From Ipomoea triloba (lineage: Eukaryota; Streptophyta; Magnoliopsida; Solanales; Convolvulaceae), in assembly GCF_003576645.1 (NCBI RefSeq), contig NC_044916.1, positions 27,166,292 to 27,230,291 of the forward strand: 64,000 bases of DNA, read 5' to 3'. Position 1 is the first letter of the stretch. Each line of letters starts with the position of its first letter. This document shows, piece by piece, positions 11,120 through 23,505 of the stretch. The notes under the pieces are model-generated. The model saw nothing but the letters and a program-made list of their open reading frames with translations, was not told the DNA's origin and searched no databases. The position numbers and the translations under genes were made by a program.

Positions 11120-11339
11120 ATTTGCGATAATATTATGGTTCTAACTTAAATATCATGAGATAGGTAAGTGTAATCAATTACATTAATAGTTTAGATATAA
11201 AATTTTTTTTGCAGTGATACTTTATACGATATATTTATTTTATTATAAAATAATAAGTTTTTTTTTTATTTAAATTTATGTGTGTTTATTTATTTTTGGT
11301 CTAATCACTCTTTCATGAATTTTAAGGTAAATATTTACC

Positions 11340-11560
11340 TCGTACTCATACCTCAAGACAGCTTATGAACTATGTATGTCAAACAAGGCATAATATGTTA
11401 ACTAAATATACATAATATATTAACCACAGACACATAATATGTTAATTACATATTATATTATGTGTATCCAGTAAACATATTATGTGCCTTCAATTTATTT
11501 ATAGACACATAATCTGTTAACAGCAGATACATAATATATTAACTGCAAACACATAATTTT
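11340..11560. repeat. Degenerate tandem repeat, ACATAATATGTTAAC units
   Basis: Six or so loose copies of CACATAATATGTTAACTGCA in direct order, 20-45 bp apart. Low-complexity in character with no coding content. Confidence 0.55.
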
Positions 11561-11689
11561 CATGTTATGTATTTATCCCTCGATTAGTCAAAATTTTAAT
11601 GCAACTATAAAGATTTAAGTACTCAATTTGTCTTTATATTATTGTAAAATGTTTAATTTAGCCCTTGTATAATAAAATTAGAATATGTG

Positions 11690-12393
11690 GTGTATGGTAA
11701 ATGGTTGATATATAAGCCAAAATTTTAGTTGATAAGCCATTTTAGCATTTTGACAAGTCCAACCAACCAAAAAAAGTGTTTGGTTAATCAGCGTTTTGAA
11801 GCTACTTATTGCTCCATAACGTTAAAATCCTAAACGTTGCTTTGAGCAGCGTTTTTGAGAAAAAAAAATTCTCCAAAACGCCTTCAATAATTTTTTAAAA
11901 AATAAGGACTGTCCAGACGGGTTCAATAGTCTCGTTACTCTCCTTGTCTCTTCATGGTACTAAAAAACGGGGTGCTTGAGCCCGTCAACGTGGCTCATAA
12001 GCTCATTGCCTATTACTGTTAGGTATTAGCAATGGGCTTAGGAAGCCTGAGGAAGACGTGATTAGCATTCACTGGCTTCCTAAACCTGTGAACATGTGCT
12101 TATTTATTTTTTGATAAATTCTATTTTAATACTAACAATAATAATAACAATAATAATAATAATAATAATAATTATTATTATTATTATAATATTACTATTA
12201 TTAATGTTTTTATAGGTTAAAATAATACAATACACTCATACCTTTAAAAGTCATTTTACATGTTCAGTTAACGACTAATTTACCAAACACCTTTCTACAA
12301 TCAACTAATACTATCAACTAGTCAAACAAACTAATCCAATCAACTAGCATCTATCAGCTATAAGCTAAAAATTATTTGTCTAACCTCCCCAAA
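11690..12393. mobile_element. Diverged MITE-like element with nested sequence
   Basis: Text at 12250-12393 (TTTACCAAACACCTTTCTACAATCA...CAACTAGTCAAAC...CTAACCTCCCC) matches the right half of the 13301-13614 MITE. The left part (TTGATAAGCC, GTTTGGTTAATCAGCG) resembles its left half. About 300 bp of unrelated sequence (from 11905) and a trinucleotide repeat (12139-12205) interrupt it. The outer limits are not certain. Confidence 0.35.
12139..12205. repeat. AAT/ATT microsatellite, self-complementary
   Basis: A run of AATAAT units passes directly into ATTATT units, so it can form a hairpin. A second run of this kind is at 12755-12812. Confidence 0.85.
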
Positions 12394-12754
12394 ATTATTA
12401 ACATCATTAGTTAAATTGTAAAATATGTTGACTTGGCTAGATAAAATGGTGAAGGTGGGGCTGTCGAATCACTAATTAATAATATTTTAACATGCTTTGA
12501 AAATAGTAGCCAAGTGGGTGGAGCATAATTCTCACACTTGGATGATCACATATTTAATTTTTGCTAACACCTTCTTAGTCAAGCCAATCAAGTTGTCACA
12601 CAATGTCTTTCTATTGCAGTTAAACAGTTATCTCTCCTATACAGTTTGTAGAATATTACACATTAATAAGGTTTATCAAATTTACATGTTTAATTAGTGG
12701 CTGCAAGTTTCCTTGTTATCTAACAAAAATATGTTAATATAATAAAAATACATA

Positions 12755-12812
12755 TTATTATTATAATAATAATAATAATAATAATAATAATTATTATTAT
12801 TATTATTATTAT
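12755..12812. repeat. AAT/ATT microsatellite, self-complementary
   Basis: AATAATAAT followed by TTATTATTATT, mirror of the run at 12139-12205. Confidence 0.85.
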
Positions 12813-12880
12813 TGAATTTCAAATCCAATCCAATCAGCTATATTATAACTTATTAATTTATTTAAAGAGTTAATTCCATA

Positions 12881-13085
12881 AATGGTCTATTGACTATTGA
12901 CATTTATTAATTTTTATCTTCGACTTTCAATTGGACCATTTTATGGTCTATTGACTATTGACATTTATCAATTTTTATCTTGGACTTTCAATTGGACCAT
13001 AAATGGTCTATTGACTATTGATTTTTACTAACTTTCATACTCGACTTTTAATTTGATTATAAATAATCCATTGACTATTGATTTT
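12881..13085. repeat. Tandem repeat, about 60-bp unit, 3.5 copies
   Basis: ATGGTCTATTGACTATTGA starts near 12882, 12943 and 13003, with a decayed copy near 13063, each followed by an ACTTTC or GGACC phrase. The first two units are closest to each other. No gene is present. Confidence 0.85.
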
Positions 13086-13300
13086 GTTCTAAATTTGGTC
13101 ATCAGTTAAAGATCAATTTAGTAAATATTAAATTTAAGGGTAATGTGAAATTTGGGCAATTTTCTTTTGTATTGTTTTCTATGTTAGATATTTTTGTTGC
13201 AAACTTAAATTTATTTGGCATATAATTTATTAATGTGTTCTATTTAACTCCAATTTTTTTTTTATATACCTAAGTCAATATAAGTTAATGGTAAGATGTT

Positions 13301-13614
13301 GGCCGGTTTGATAACATAGTTAGCTTATTAGTCAATCCTGACTTGTTTGACTACTATTAGATGTTTGACGTGGTTAAACAACTAATATGAATATTTGATT
13401 AATTGACTTTTTGTAACAGTTTTATTGCTTCAAAACACTAAAATTCAAAAAAACATCTTTTTCGATCAGCTTTTTGATAAAGTAATTTTGCATGTGAAAT
13501 TTACCAAACATCTTAGCTTTTTATAATCAGCTAATGCTATCAACTAGTCAAACTCAATAATCCAATCAGCTAACAGTTATTAACAAACACCCCGTAGCTA
13601 TTAACAAACACCCC
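13301..13614. mobile_element. hAT-like MITE, copy in first 2.3-kb block
   Basis: Starts GGCCGGTTTGATAACATAG and ends with AGCTAACAGTTATTAACAAACACCCC; the right end in reverse complement (GGGGTGTTTGTTAATAACTG) is an imperfect inverted repeat of the left. The final 21 bp (GTAGCTATTAACAAACACCCC) duplicate the terminus. It is the best preserved member of the family also seen at 844-1094. Confidence 0.65.
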
Positions 13615-15565
13615 GATATGTTTGTGTTTGGATATGATATTTTTTATGTTTATATGTGGTAAGGTATATTGGATATTAAAAAAATTAAAAGAACTAAATG
13701 TTTGAAATAACTTTTTACATAATTTAGTTGTTATATTTTCATGGTAACATAAAAAATATTATTTAGTTTTCCTAAAAAATTATTCCGAGATGAAATTATT
13801 TTCCAGGTGTTCAATAGGCGCAAAACTAACAAATTGTTATATTCTCATTCTATAGACCAATCGATCTTTCACGTCCAAGACTTTTTTTTTTTTTGGGTAA
13901 ATTCACCGGGTCTTCCCGTCAGTTTAATGGTCCAAGTAGTTAGCCCAAGGAGAATCATCACTTGTAATAATCGAACTCGAATTTTTTCAAAAATTTTTCT
14001 CACAAATTAAAGAAAGTTCACTTGTCACTTGATGAGCTGCCCATTGGGTTCTTTCACGTCACAGATGTGAATGCGAGAGAATATGCCAATAATTGAAATT
14101 ACAAGGACGCAGTTAGTTAAATGTAAACGTTAATTAGTCAGTTCTTAAGGCTAGATAGGAGAATTTAGGTCGATAATATTGAAAAATATATATTAAAAAT
14201 GATAAGATAAATAAATTAATTAATTAAAATGAAGTGGAAGAACAATTAAGGCACGCTGAAAAACTATTTAATAGGTTGTCTTACTATGCTACTTCTTCCT
14301 TCATTTCCAAAGTGACAGAGACCCATGACACAATATATTAAATAAAGAAACTACCAATTTGCAGTTGTAAATCGTGAGATTGCATTCATACTGTGGTTTT
14401 ATAGTGTTATTCACGAGTTCTTACAATTTTTCTTTTTCTATATTTAGTTATTGCATAAATTAGTTTATACGAATATTTGTTTGATTTTATGAATCGGGAA
14501 TGTTAGAAGGCAAATATCAGTAGAAAAAAAAATTCATTGTTTGTTTATTTACGATTCTATTTTTAATAGTAAAAGTTAAAATTTCTCTTAATTTTTACTA
14601 ATAAATGAAAGCCAATAAAGTTATGACTATATAATGCGAATTGTTGGTTAAAATGAATGACAAACATATCCAAAAGTGAATTAACAAAACTTAAAGTAAT
14701 TCCAACCTACTACCAATGTCATATTAACTAATATAAGTATTTAAATAATTATTTTTAAAAAAGTGTAAATTAAACATTAATTTTAATGCCAACCATAGTG
14801 AACTTCTTATATATAATCTTGAATTGATATACTTTGAATTACTTATTTTTTTTTAGACTCATTGAATTACTTATTTAAATACAAATATTGGATATTAAAT
14901 CAGTCGCGTACTGCGCCGGTAAAACTAGTTTCTGTATATAGATATTATAGTATAGTACTAGATAGATCTTCTTCCACCGATATGTTTCAATTAATTAATG
15001 ATATTTTAAATATTTTATATTGCATTTGTTGATTTAATTTATTCATTAAAGATAACAAGTCTATCTTAATGTATAGCACGACATTATTTGCTTGTATTTT
15101 TTAAGGAAAAAAATATAATGTTGTTGGCATTTTATAATCATTTTAAAAAGCATACCTACACATTATATTACAACTTATTACTGCGTAAAAGAAACTCCAA
15201 ACATCATACCCGAATCAAGAATTTTGGCTCTAGCTGTCGGGAGAGTTTTTCTTTTATTTTGAAAACGAATAAAATTATATTATATATAAAATACATACAT
15301 TATATATATCAGCATCGATTAGGTATTTATAATTCTGATAAATTATTTTCAATCCTAATCGCCTACAAGAGTGCTTAACGTGCACTAATTTTGTTCCTCA
15401 TTGTGATTTATGGGATTCTGTGGCTGAGTGTATATATATATATATATATATANTATTTTTGTTGCAAACTTAAATTTATTTGGCATATAATTTATTAATG
15501 TGTTCTATTTAACTCCAATTTTTTTTTTATATACCTAAGTCAATATAAGTTAATGGTAAGATGTT

Positions 15566-15879
15566 GGCCGGTTTGATAACATAGTTAGCTTATTAGTCAA
15601 TCCTGACTTGTTTGACTACTATTAGATGTTTGACGTGGTTAAACAACTAATATGAATATTTGATTAATTGACTTTTTGTAACAGTTTTATTGCTTCAAAA
15701 CACTAAAATTCAAAAAAACATCTTTTTCGATCAGCTTTTTGATAAAGTAATTTTGCATGTGAAATTTACCAAACATCTTAGCTTTTTATAATCAGCTAAT
15801 GCTATCAACTAGTCAAACTCAATAATCCAATCAGCTAACAGTTATTAACAAACACCCCGTAGCTATTAACAAACACCCC
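15566..15879. mobile_element. hAT-like MITE, copy in second 2.3-kb block
   Basis: Same sequence as 13301-13614 shifted by 2,265 bp. It exists only because the host block is listed twice. Confidence 0.65.
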
Positions 15880-17692
15880 GATATGTTTGTGTTTGGATAT
15901 GATATTTTTTATGTTTATATGTGGTAAGGTATATTGGATATTAAAAAAATTAAAAGAACTAAATGTTTGAAATAACTTTTTACATAATTTAGTTGTTATA
16001 TTTTCATGGTAACATAAAAAATATTATTTAGTTTTCCTAAAAAATTATTCCGAGATGAAATTATTTTCCAGGTGTTCAATAGGCGCAAAACTAACAAATT
16101 GTTATATTCTCATTCTATAGACCAATCGATCTTTCACGTCCAAGACTTTTTTTTTTTTTGGGTAAATTCACCGGGTCTTCCCGTCAGTTTAATGGTCCAA
16201 GTAGTTAGCCCAAGGAGAATCATCACTTGTAATAATCGAACTCGAATTTTTTCAAAAATTTTTCTCACAAATTAAAGAAAGTTCACTTGTCACTTGATGA
16301 GCTGCCCATTGGGTTCTTTCACGTCACAGATGTGAATGCGAGAGAATATGCCAATAATTGAAATTACAAGGACGCAGTTAGTTAAATGTAAACGTTAATT
16401 AGTCAGTTCTTAAGGCTAGATAGGAGAATTTAGGTCGATAATATTGAAAAATATATATTAAAAATGATAAGATAAATAAATTAATTAATTAAAATGAAGT
16501 GGAAGAACAATTAAGGCACGCTGAAAAACTATTTAATAGGTTGTCTTACTATGCTACTTCTTCCTTCATTTCCAAAGTGACAGAGACCCATGACACAATA
16601 TATTAAATAAAGAAACTACCAATTTGCAGTTGTAAATCGTGAGATTGCATTCATACTGTGGTTTTATAGTGTTATTCACGAGTTCTTACAATTTTTCTTT
16701 TTCTATATTTAGTTATTGCATAAATTAGTTTATACGAATATTTGTTTGATTTTATGAATCGGGAATGTTAGAAGGCAAATATCAGTAGAAAAAAAAATTC
16801 ATTGTTTGTTTATTTACGATTCTATTTTTAATAGTAAAAGTTAAAATTTCTCTTAATTTTTACTAATAAATGAAAGCCAATAAAGTTATGACTATATAAT
16901 GCGAATTGTTGGTTAAAATGAATGACAAACATATCCAAAAGTGAATTAACAAAACTTAAAGTAATTCCAACCTACTACCAATGTCATATTAACTAATATA
17001 AGTATTTAAATAATTATTTTTAAAAAAGTGTAAATTAAACATTAATTTTAATGCCAACCATAGTGAACTTCTTATATATAATCTTGAATTGATATACTTT
17101 GAATTACTTATTTTTTTTTAGACTCATTGAATTACTTATTTAAATACAAATATTGGATATTAAATCAGTCGCGTACTGCGCCGGTAAAACTAGTTTCTGT
17201 ATATAGATATTATAGTATAGTACTAGATAGATCTTCTTCCACCGATATGTTTCAATTAATTAATGATATTTTAAATATTTTATATTGCATTTGTTGATTT
17301 AATTTATTCATTAAAGATAACAAGTCTATCTTAATGTATAGCACGACATTATTTGCTTGTATTTTTTAAGGAAAAAAATATAATGTTGTTGGCATTTTAT
17401 AATCATTTTAAAAAGCATACCTACACATTATATTACAACTTATTACTGCGTAAAAGAAACTCCAAACATCATACCCGAATCAAGAATTTTGGCTCTAGCT
17501 GTCGGGAGAGTTTTTCTTTTATTTTGAAAACGAATAAAATTATATTATATATAAAATACATACATTATATATATCAGCATCGATTAGGTATTTATAATTC
17601 TGATAAATTATTTTCAATCCTAATCGCCTACAAGAGTGCTTAACGTGCACTAATTTTGTTCCTCATTGTGATTTATGGGATTCTGTGGCTGA

Positions 17693-17695
<3 letters not shown>

Positions 17696-17774
<79 letters not shown>
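17696..17774. repeat. (TA)n microsatellite
   Basis: An almost uninterrupted TA run of nearly 80 bp. Its shortened twin at 15431-15452 ends at an N, so the run is a likely cause of the assembly break. Confidence 0.95.
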
Positions 17775-17776
<2 letters not shown>

Positions 17777-19052
17777 TACTTCTCTTATTTATATAAATAA
17801 ATAAATTTAAATATATATAAATATAAAAAAAAATTAGCAAGACCGACTCGCCCGAGTTAACTCAGCTAATTCTACCGAGTTGGGCGAGTTAACTCGGTCA
17901 AGTTAGGCGCTAGACGGCCGATTTTTGCAACAGTACTTTTAAATCCATGTGACAATCCTAGTAAGCACAAATCGGTAAGTTATATACTACGTATATGCTA
18001 AAATGCCATTGCAATACTTTTCCAAGTTCGTGAATTTGTTTGGAGCTTATTTCAATTGGGTGGCTTGATTGATGTTTTTCAAATAGTTGGATGGCTTATT
18101 TGTACATTTTTTTTAAAAAAAAAGATACACTTTGCCTTAGACTCTTAGAGGTGTCAAACAGGTGGGCTTGGGCCGAGCTTGTGTGGCCCGTCATTAGCCC
18201 ATTTAATTTTTTAGACTGGTCAGAATTCAGAAACAAAAAGTAAATTCCGGTCCTATTATAGTCCTAAAAATAAAAAAAAATAAAAAAATATTAAAAATTA
18301 TATATCAACTCATTTAATTTATATTTTCTTTCTAAATTAGTTTTATAAATTTATATATTTATTTTCAACTATTTAACTTAAAAATTATTACAAGAAAATG
18401 AAGAAATCAATAATCAAAATGTAATCTACAAAATATAATAAACACTATAAGAATGTTAGGATTATTATAACAATAATAAAAATGTGTTAATACTTAATAG
18501 ATTGCATTAAATACTTTCTCCTTATGTTCTCTTTCTTATACTAATACAAATAGTTTTCAATGTTACCCCTCATCTTATAAGTTTTCAAATGATAACTATT
18601 TATTACGGAAATCATTTTCTTGCATATTTTTTAATAGAATAAATAGTTAATGGAATATTCGATTATATATTAAAGTTTATACTAATGGATTGGAATATGA
18701 GGTATTTAAATGAAGAAAATAATATAATAGAGGGTAAAGTAAGCAAATAAAAATACAAATTAAAAATCAAAATAATGAACCATTCATTTTATCAAATAAT
18801 TGGAGGGACATTTTTTAGTTTTCATTATAGGCTTAACTTTATTGGCTCATACAATAGTAGATAGTAGATTAGTAGATAATAATATCAAGAATCAAGAAAT
18901 TGGTAAACAAAAAAAATTACTAAAATTATTGATTCAATTGAACAACTTCCAAACCAAATTAAACACAGCACGCAGCAAAAATAAAAAGGATTGAAGCTAA
19001 GTGATGAATAGGATGATGGCATGCATTTAAACTTGAGAAATATAATGTGTGA
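17775..19052. other. AT-rich intergenic DNA with element scraps
   Basis: A GC-rich scrap at 17838-17922 repeats CGAGTTAACTCGG-like inverted motifs. A second at 18148-18195 starts TAGAGGTGTCAAACAGG, like one end of a hAT-type MITE. The rest, to the 3' end of the HMA gene, is AT-rich with no supported gene. Confidence 0.4.
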
Positions 19053-19770
19053 CTAGTAAAATGGCCAAGGGGGTGCACTGGGTGGATAGTAGAGATTCTG
19101 ATAATAATTAAAGTACGGGTTATCAGGTTGTAGCGGCGGTATTACAGTAGTCACTGCCGCCGGCGCTTGTTGAACTCCGATCCCCCCCTGGCCGCCATTG
19201 TTGGCCGTCGTGACCTCAGCTTCTGCTGGTCCAACATGCACTACCTTTGTGGAACATATCGTCTTCAATTTCTTATCCACCAACACCGGATCCATGTCCC
19301 CTATTACTGTCATTTTCTTGTCCCTCCCAATCTCAATACATTTCACCCCTGCAAAATTATACTTACTTATAATTATTGCTATTTTAATTTATATATTCAA
19401 AGTTCAAGAATGGATCAGATCGGAGTAGCTAGCTAGTTCTAAAAAAGTAGAAATAAAAAATTGAACACCTTTTATCTTTGACACCTTTCCCATGACCTTT
19501 TTCTTGATTTGGCCACCTTCAAACTCCAACTGCACCACAACTTTCTGGCAAAATTAATAACCAAAAACCATATACATATCAGCCAATCTAATCCCATCAA
19601 ACACTGCTGCTTAGCCATAAATATTGCTCAATGTAGACCACAAAATGATTTGAAATTCAATCCATTGACCTTTCTTACACTAATTAAGAACATAACTTAC
19701 CATCTCACCTAACTCATCTTTTGAATACTAGTATTTGTATATTATATCTATCTCTAAACATATCATGTAT

Positions 19771-19810
<40 letters not shown>

Positions 19811-20163
19811 TACACACACACACATACATACAAAGTATACTATATATGGGGATAGGGGTGGGGGACAACTGTCACACTGTAGATCTACCCCTGAATATAC
19901 TATATAAATAATAAACGTATAATCTAACTATCAATTTAAATTTTTAGTTGAAACATAACACATTTTTTCATGAATTATGCTTTATACTTCAATGTTTAAG
20001 AAACTAAAATAATAATCAATGACCTATATTCACATAATGGTTAAAAAACGATCAAACTTATTGACATAGTGACTAATGGGTAAATAAATCATAAATACTA
20101 ATATATTAGGATAAAAAAGAATAAAAGAACAGGAGATTAAAGGAAGAGCTGACTGGCCTTCAT
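19053..20163 (-). CDS. HMA-fold (heavy-metal-associated-like) small protein without CxxC
   Basis: Exons on the minus strand are 20163-20158 (ATGAAG), 19544-19469 and 19348-19053, total 378 nt, encoding 125 residues. The N-terminal ~70 residues (KKVVVQLEFEGGQIKKKVMGK..., then KKMTVIGDMDPVLVDKKLK) match the beta-alpha-beta pattern of plant HPP/HIPP proteins. The metal-binding CxxC is absent, and the protein ends PWPFY with no CaaX box, so prenylation is not expected. The C-terminal half is Pro/Tyr/Gly-rich. HMA-fold proteins lacking CxxC act in stress or immune signalling and can be effector targets; this is family knowledge. Intron 2 is GT-AG. Intron 1 appears to be GC-AG (AAG|GCCAGT), needed for frame and for the family's MKKVVV start. 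Confidence 0.78.
19771..19832. repeat. (TA)n(CA)n compound microsatellite in intron 1 of the HMA gene
   Basis: A TA run passes into a CA run with a few AT interruptions. It lies inside the first intron. Confidence 0.9.
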
Positions 20164-20262
20164 TGCTTGGAAGAGAATTGAAGCTTAGAGAAAAGAGATC
20201 TATGCAAGTAATGAGAGTAGAGTTGTGCAAAGGGGATAATGAGGGGGCCTTAGCTAGGTTTT

Positions 20263-20274
20263 GTTTATATATAG
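20263..20274 (-). promoter_or_regulatory. TATA box of the HMA-fold gene
   Basis: CTATATATAAAC on the minus strand lies 100 bp upstream of ATG 20163 and is followed by a pyrimidine-rich leader. This supports the tiny first exon at 20163-20158. Confidence 0.65.
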
Positions 20275-20597
20275 TGGGAACTGAGAAGATAGAAGGACGA
20301 GTATTCAGCATGGAGTCAACTCTAAGTCAAGCAACTAGTCAATAAATAAATAGTTTGGGTCAAGTGGTGAATCAAATTAAATGTCACTGTCACATGGCTA
20401 GATGTATTGTCGTAACCATTGTAGATGCAGCTATAATTCTATAACTTAAATAATACCCCTTCTGTTCCAAATTGGTTATCTAATTTTATCTTTACACACA
20501 TTTTAAGAAATTAAAGTAAATATATTGTACTTTCCAATTATGTCTCTTACTTTTTCACTTTCTTAAATAAAAGTAATAAAGAAAGCAATAGTCGCCA

Positions 20598-20700
20598 AGC
20601 ACTTTGTGCTCAAATGACATGTAGTGACTCTCCTATATGGGAGGTCATGAGATCGAGTCTGCTTCAACAGGTTGAGAATTGAAAGTATAGATGAACAGAG
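20598..20700 (+). mobile_element. tRNA-derived SINE fragment
   Basis: TGTGCTCAAATGACATG resembles the A box found in plant SINE heads, and GAGATCGAGTC about 40 bp later resembles a B box. The phrases between (TAGTGACTCTCCTATATGGG) are of the type seen in plant SINEs. No clear A tail or target duplication was found, so it is an old fragment. Confidence 0.4.
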
Positions 20701-22305
20701 TTTTTGGAAGAGAACAACATTTTGGGAAAAACTAAAAAGGAAAGTAAGACCCATAAAGTTGATCAGACCATTAGCTTGGTAACCACAAGATTACAAATCC
20801 AACTTTAGCTTGGTAATTCATTGCGGAGTGTTTAAACTAGGTCAAAATGTTTATCATGGCCACAAGATTACAATTTTTTTTTATGAACTAACTAGTCAAT
20901 GTAGTCTAAAAGTTTCAATAATGTGTCATCGTATTCAGATTTATCTAAAAATATACATAGAGTTAATCTAATTGTGATAAAATGTAATTATGAATATCAT
21001 ATTAATAATGATAGTGTATTAGCTAGTGTAGAATTTTTTCTAACCATTTTATAGAGTCATCACGTAATGGTATTCCTAGATCTATCCTGAATAGAGCCAA
21101 CTGTGAAAGAGGAATTCGTACAAAAACAAAAAAGAAGAAGAAGATATTTTTATTATATACTTAACCGCAAATTATATATACTGTACTGTGGACTGCGACA
21201 TCAAAACAATGTCGTTTTGATTAATAAAAACAACAGTATCCATTTCGCGCAACTGCAGTTCCCTTTTAACACAACTGCAGTTCCAGACGAATGAAATAAC
21301 CCTTGTTCCGCGCAACTACAGTATCAGTTCAACACAACCATGGTCCACGGTATAACAACTAATACTTAACACGTTGTTTAATTTCTTGTATTAAAGAAAA
21401 AATGACCAGGGAACATGAGTCAATTGCGAGGAAAGATCATGAAACCATATAATTATCATTTGATTATTTGTACCGATATACTGCCAGAAATGGACTATTC
21501 ACTATCGTCGAATTCTTTTTTCAGAAATCACATGGGGACATATGTTTATGTGAGTATTATATTTAATTATTTGCTTGGGATTTGGCATTAATGGACAATG
21601 GTTATGCGAAGCCGGGCTCTTTATAAAATAGGACGGGAATATGATTAAAATGAGGAAAACAAAAAGATTATGTTAATTATGTTGTAATTGTGTCTGTTGC
21701 CATTAGCTCCTAACTGATGAATCTTTTACAGGATAAAATATGAGAGAAAGAGTGACAAATAATAGACAAAGATGTAAAGAGATAATTCTCATTTCATTCA
21801 CTAGCAATCCAATGTACATAATAATAGGAAATATATATAATTCTAAACCATAACGAAAAACATAATGAAGATATAAATATCCCCGTTATATAATAATGTC
21901 TAATAATATCCACTAAATAACAATTTTTATAACAAATTAAGCATTATATCTGAACAATATTTACAATTGAGTTACAGGGTCAAAGGCTCAAGATTAGTTT
22001 TGACTTTTGACTACGAATTGGATACGGGTCTAAACCTCAAAGACAAGTCTCTTGCAAATTCAAACACTGATAAAATGGCCAGTGCGACGTGACCCACACA
22101 ACTACTGTCAGCCATTCCTCAATCAAGGATTTCTCTAATCATTATTGCGTGGACTGTGAACCACGGTTCAAAACGATGTCGTCTAGAGGAGACGACACCC
22201 TTAATTGCACGACATGGGTTGCACATTTTTTTTCACATGACCTGCATTTTCTTCTCCATTACTTCTTCTTCCTCATCCTCACTGCTATAACATACATTTT
22301 ATAAC
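20701..22305. other. Intergenic DNA with two short relatives of the 10446 element
   Basis: No gene is supported. Bases 21175-21352 start with CTGTGGACTGCGACATCAAAAC, end with AACCATGGTCCACGG and contain repeated AACTGCAGTTCC, so they form a short relative of 10446-11119. Bases 22145-22205 hold another trace (CGTGGACTGTGAACCACGG, AAACGATGTCGTC). The remainder is AT-rich. Confidence 0.45.
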
Positions 22306-23340
22306 GAGTTAATACCCAATATAGTCCTCGACTATAGTAGTTTTACTCAATTTAGTCCTAAGTGACTTTTTGTACTCTATTTAGTCCCCGACTTTAATGA
22401 TTTTACCCACTTTAGTCCTTCGTTAAGAATTTTGTTTGTTAGGTGTTAATAACAAGGTTAACATGGTAATTTCATTTATATTTTATTTTTTTATCAAATT
22501 AATTATTAATTATATGTCCTAATTTCTCCCACTCTTCTTCATAGTGGATACATTTCCCTCATTCCCTTCCTCAGGCGGTAGAAACATACCGTAGACACAT
22601 TGACAGATCAGATAGCTAATTTCTAAACAAACAATACACTTCCTTAAAAATATATATATTTTTTCATCCAATGCACAAACACCTTCATAATTTAAACAGA
22701 TTTGAATCCCTCATGAGTTAAATCCACATTAAAACATATTTGATCTAACAACCAGTAAGAAATGAGTTAAATCCATATTAAAAAAAAACTACTAACAATA
22801 TTTTTTTGTGGGTAGTATTTTGGCGTGCATTTGTATCCAATTCTTCGTCTTGAATCCCCCATGGAGTGTTGCTTCCAGTTCGGCGTTTGCTCCCAGTGCC
22901 AACAATGGGTAACAGGTTCAACAATCGTTGGAGTGCTTTGCCATGTGCTTGCTTCTGGTGGGTTTGCTTTGTATTCGCTTCCAGAGTTCCGGTGAGTTTG
23001 ATGTGTGCTTATTGAGCTTGAGGAAGGGAAACAGAATTGTATTGGCAGAAGACTGAGAAGAGTGAGGGGAGGGGGGAATTGTATCGGCGACAGAAGAATA
23101 CGGAGAAGAGGGAGAGAAATTAGGATATATAATTAATAATTAATTTGATAAAAAAATAGAAATTAAATTACCATGTTAACCTTGTTATTAACACCCAACA
23201 AACAGAATTCTTAACAGATGACTAAAGTGGGTAAAATCATTAAAGTCGAGAACTAAATAGTGACAAAAAGTCACTTAGGACTAAATTGAGTAAAACCACT
23301 ATAGTCGAGAACTATATTGGGTATTAACTCTTTTTATAAC
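22297..23340. mobile_element. Mutator-like non-autonomous element with ~220-bp inverted ends
   Basis: The element runs 22306-23331. Its first ~220 bp (from GAGTTAATACCCAATATAGT) are mirrored by the last ~220 bp. It is flanked by TTTTATAAC at 22297-22305 and 23332-23340, the 9-bp duplication typical of Mutator-like elements. Long inverted ends and lack of transposase make it a MULE derivative. The central part near 22830-23060 is richer in GC than the ends and contains no intact frame. Confidence 0.85.
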
Positions 23341-23343
23341 TCA

Positions 23344-23505
23344 TAAAGTACATTATTCTAACCTCAAAAGGTTCATTATTTTAACACATAAAGTACATTA
23401 TTCTAATACATAAAGTACATTATTCTAACTCATAAAATACATTATTCTAACTCATAAAATACATTATCCTACTACATAAGGTTCACTATTCTAACACACA
23501 AACGG
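23344..23505. repeat. Tandem repeat of ~22 bp
   Basis: Seven degenerate copies of CATAAAGTACATTATTCTAA in a row, right next to the Mutator-like element. Farther on, CACAGATGATGTCTCATG recurs at 23580 and 23666 as a two-copy repeat. Confidence 0.8.

Larger units (their letters stand above)
13189..17717. repeat. 2,265-bp block present twice, joined by one N
   Basis: Bases 13189-15452 recur as 15454-17717 with a constant offset of 2,265. Every stretch I compared was identical, including two chance reading frames. The first copy ends in a TA run that stops at a single N (15453), and the second ends in the same TA run, much longer. An identical pair broken at an N beside a microsatellite looks like overlapping contig ends laid side by side rather than a true duplication. 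Confidence 0.9.

Noticed and set aside
14900..14930. Possible Helitron 3' end (GCGTACTGCGC then AAAACTAG, T)
   Set aside because: The stem is only about three base pairs and no 5' end could be linked, so I did not call it. The same holds for the copy near 17190.
13807..17643. Two pairs of identical frames (67 and 96 codons)
   Set aside because: Low-complexity translations in AT-rich DNA, repeated only because the 2.3-kb block is listed twice.
22089..22304. 71-codon frame
   Set aside because: Overlaps an element trace and ends in T-rich sequence; no domain.
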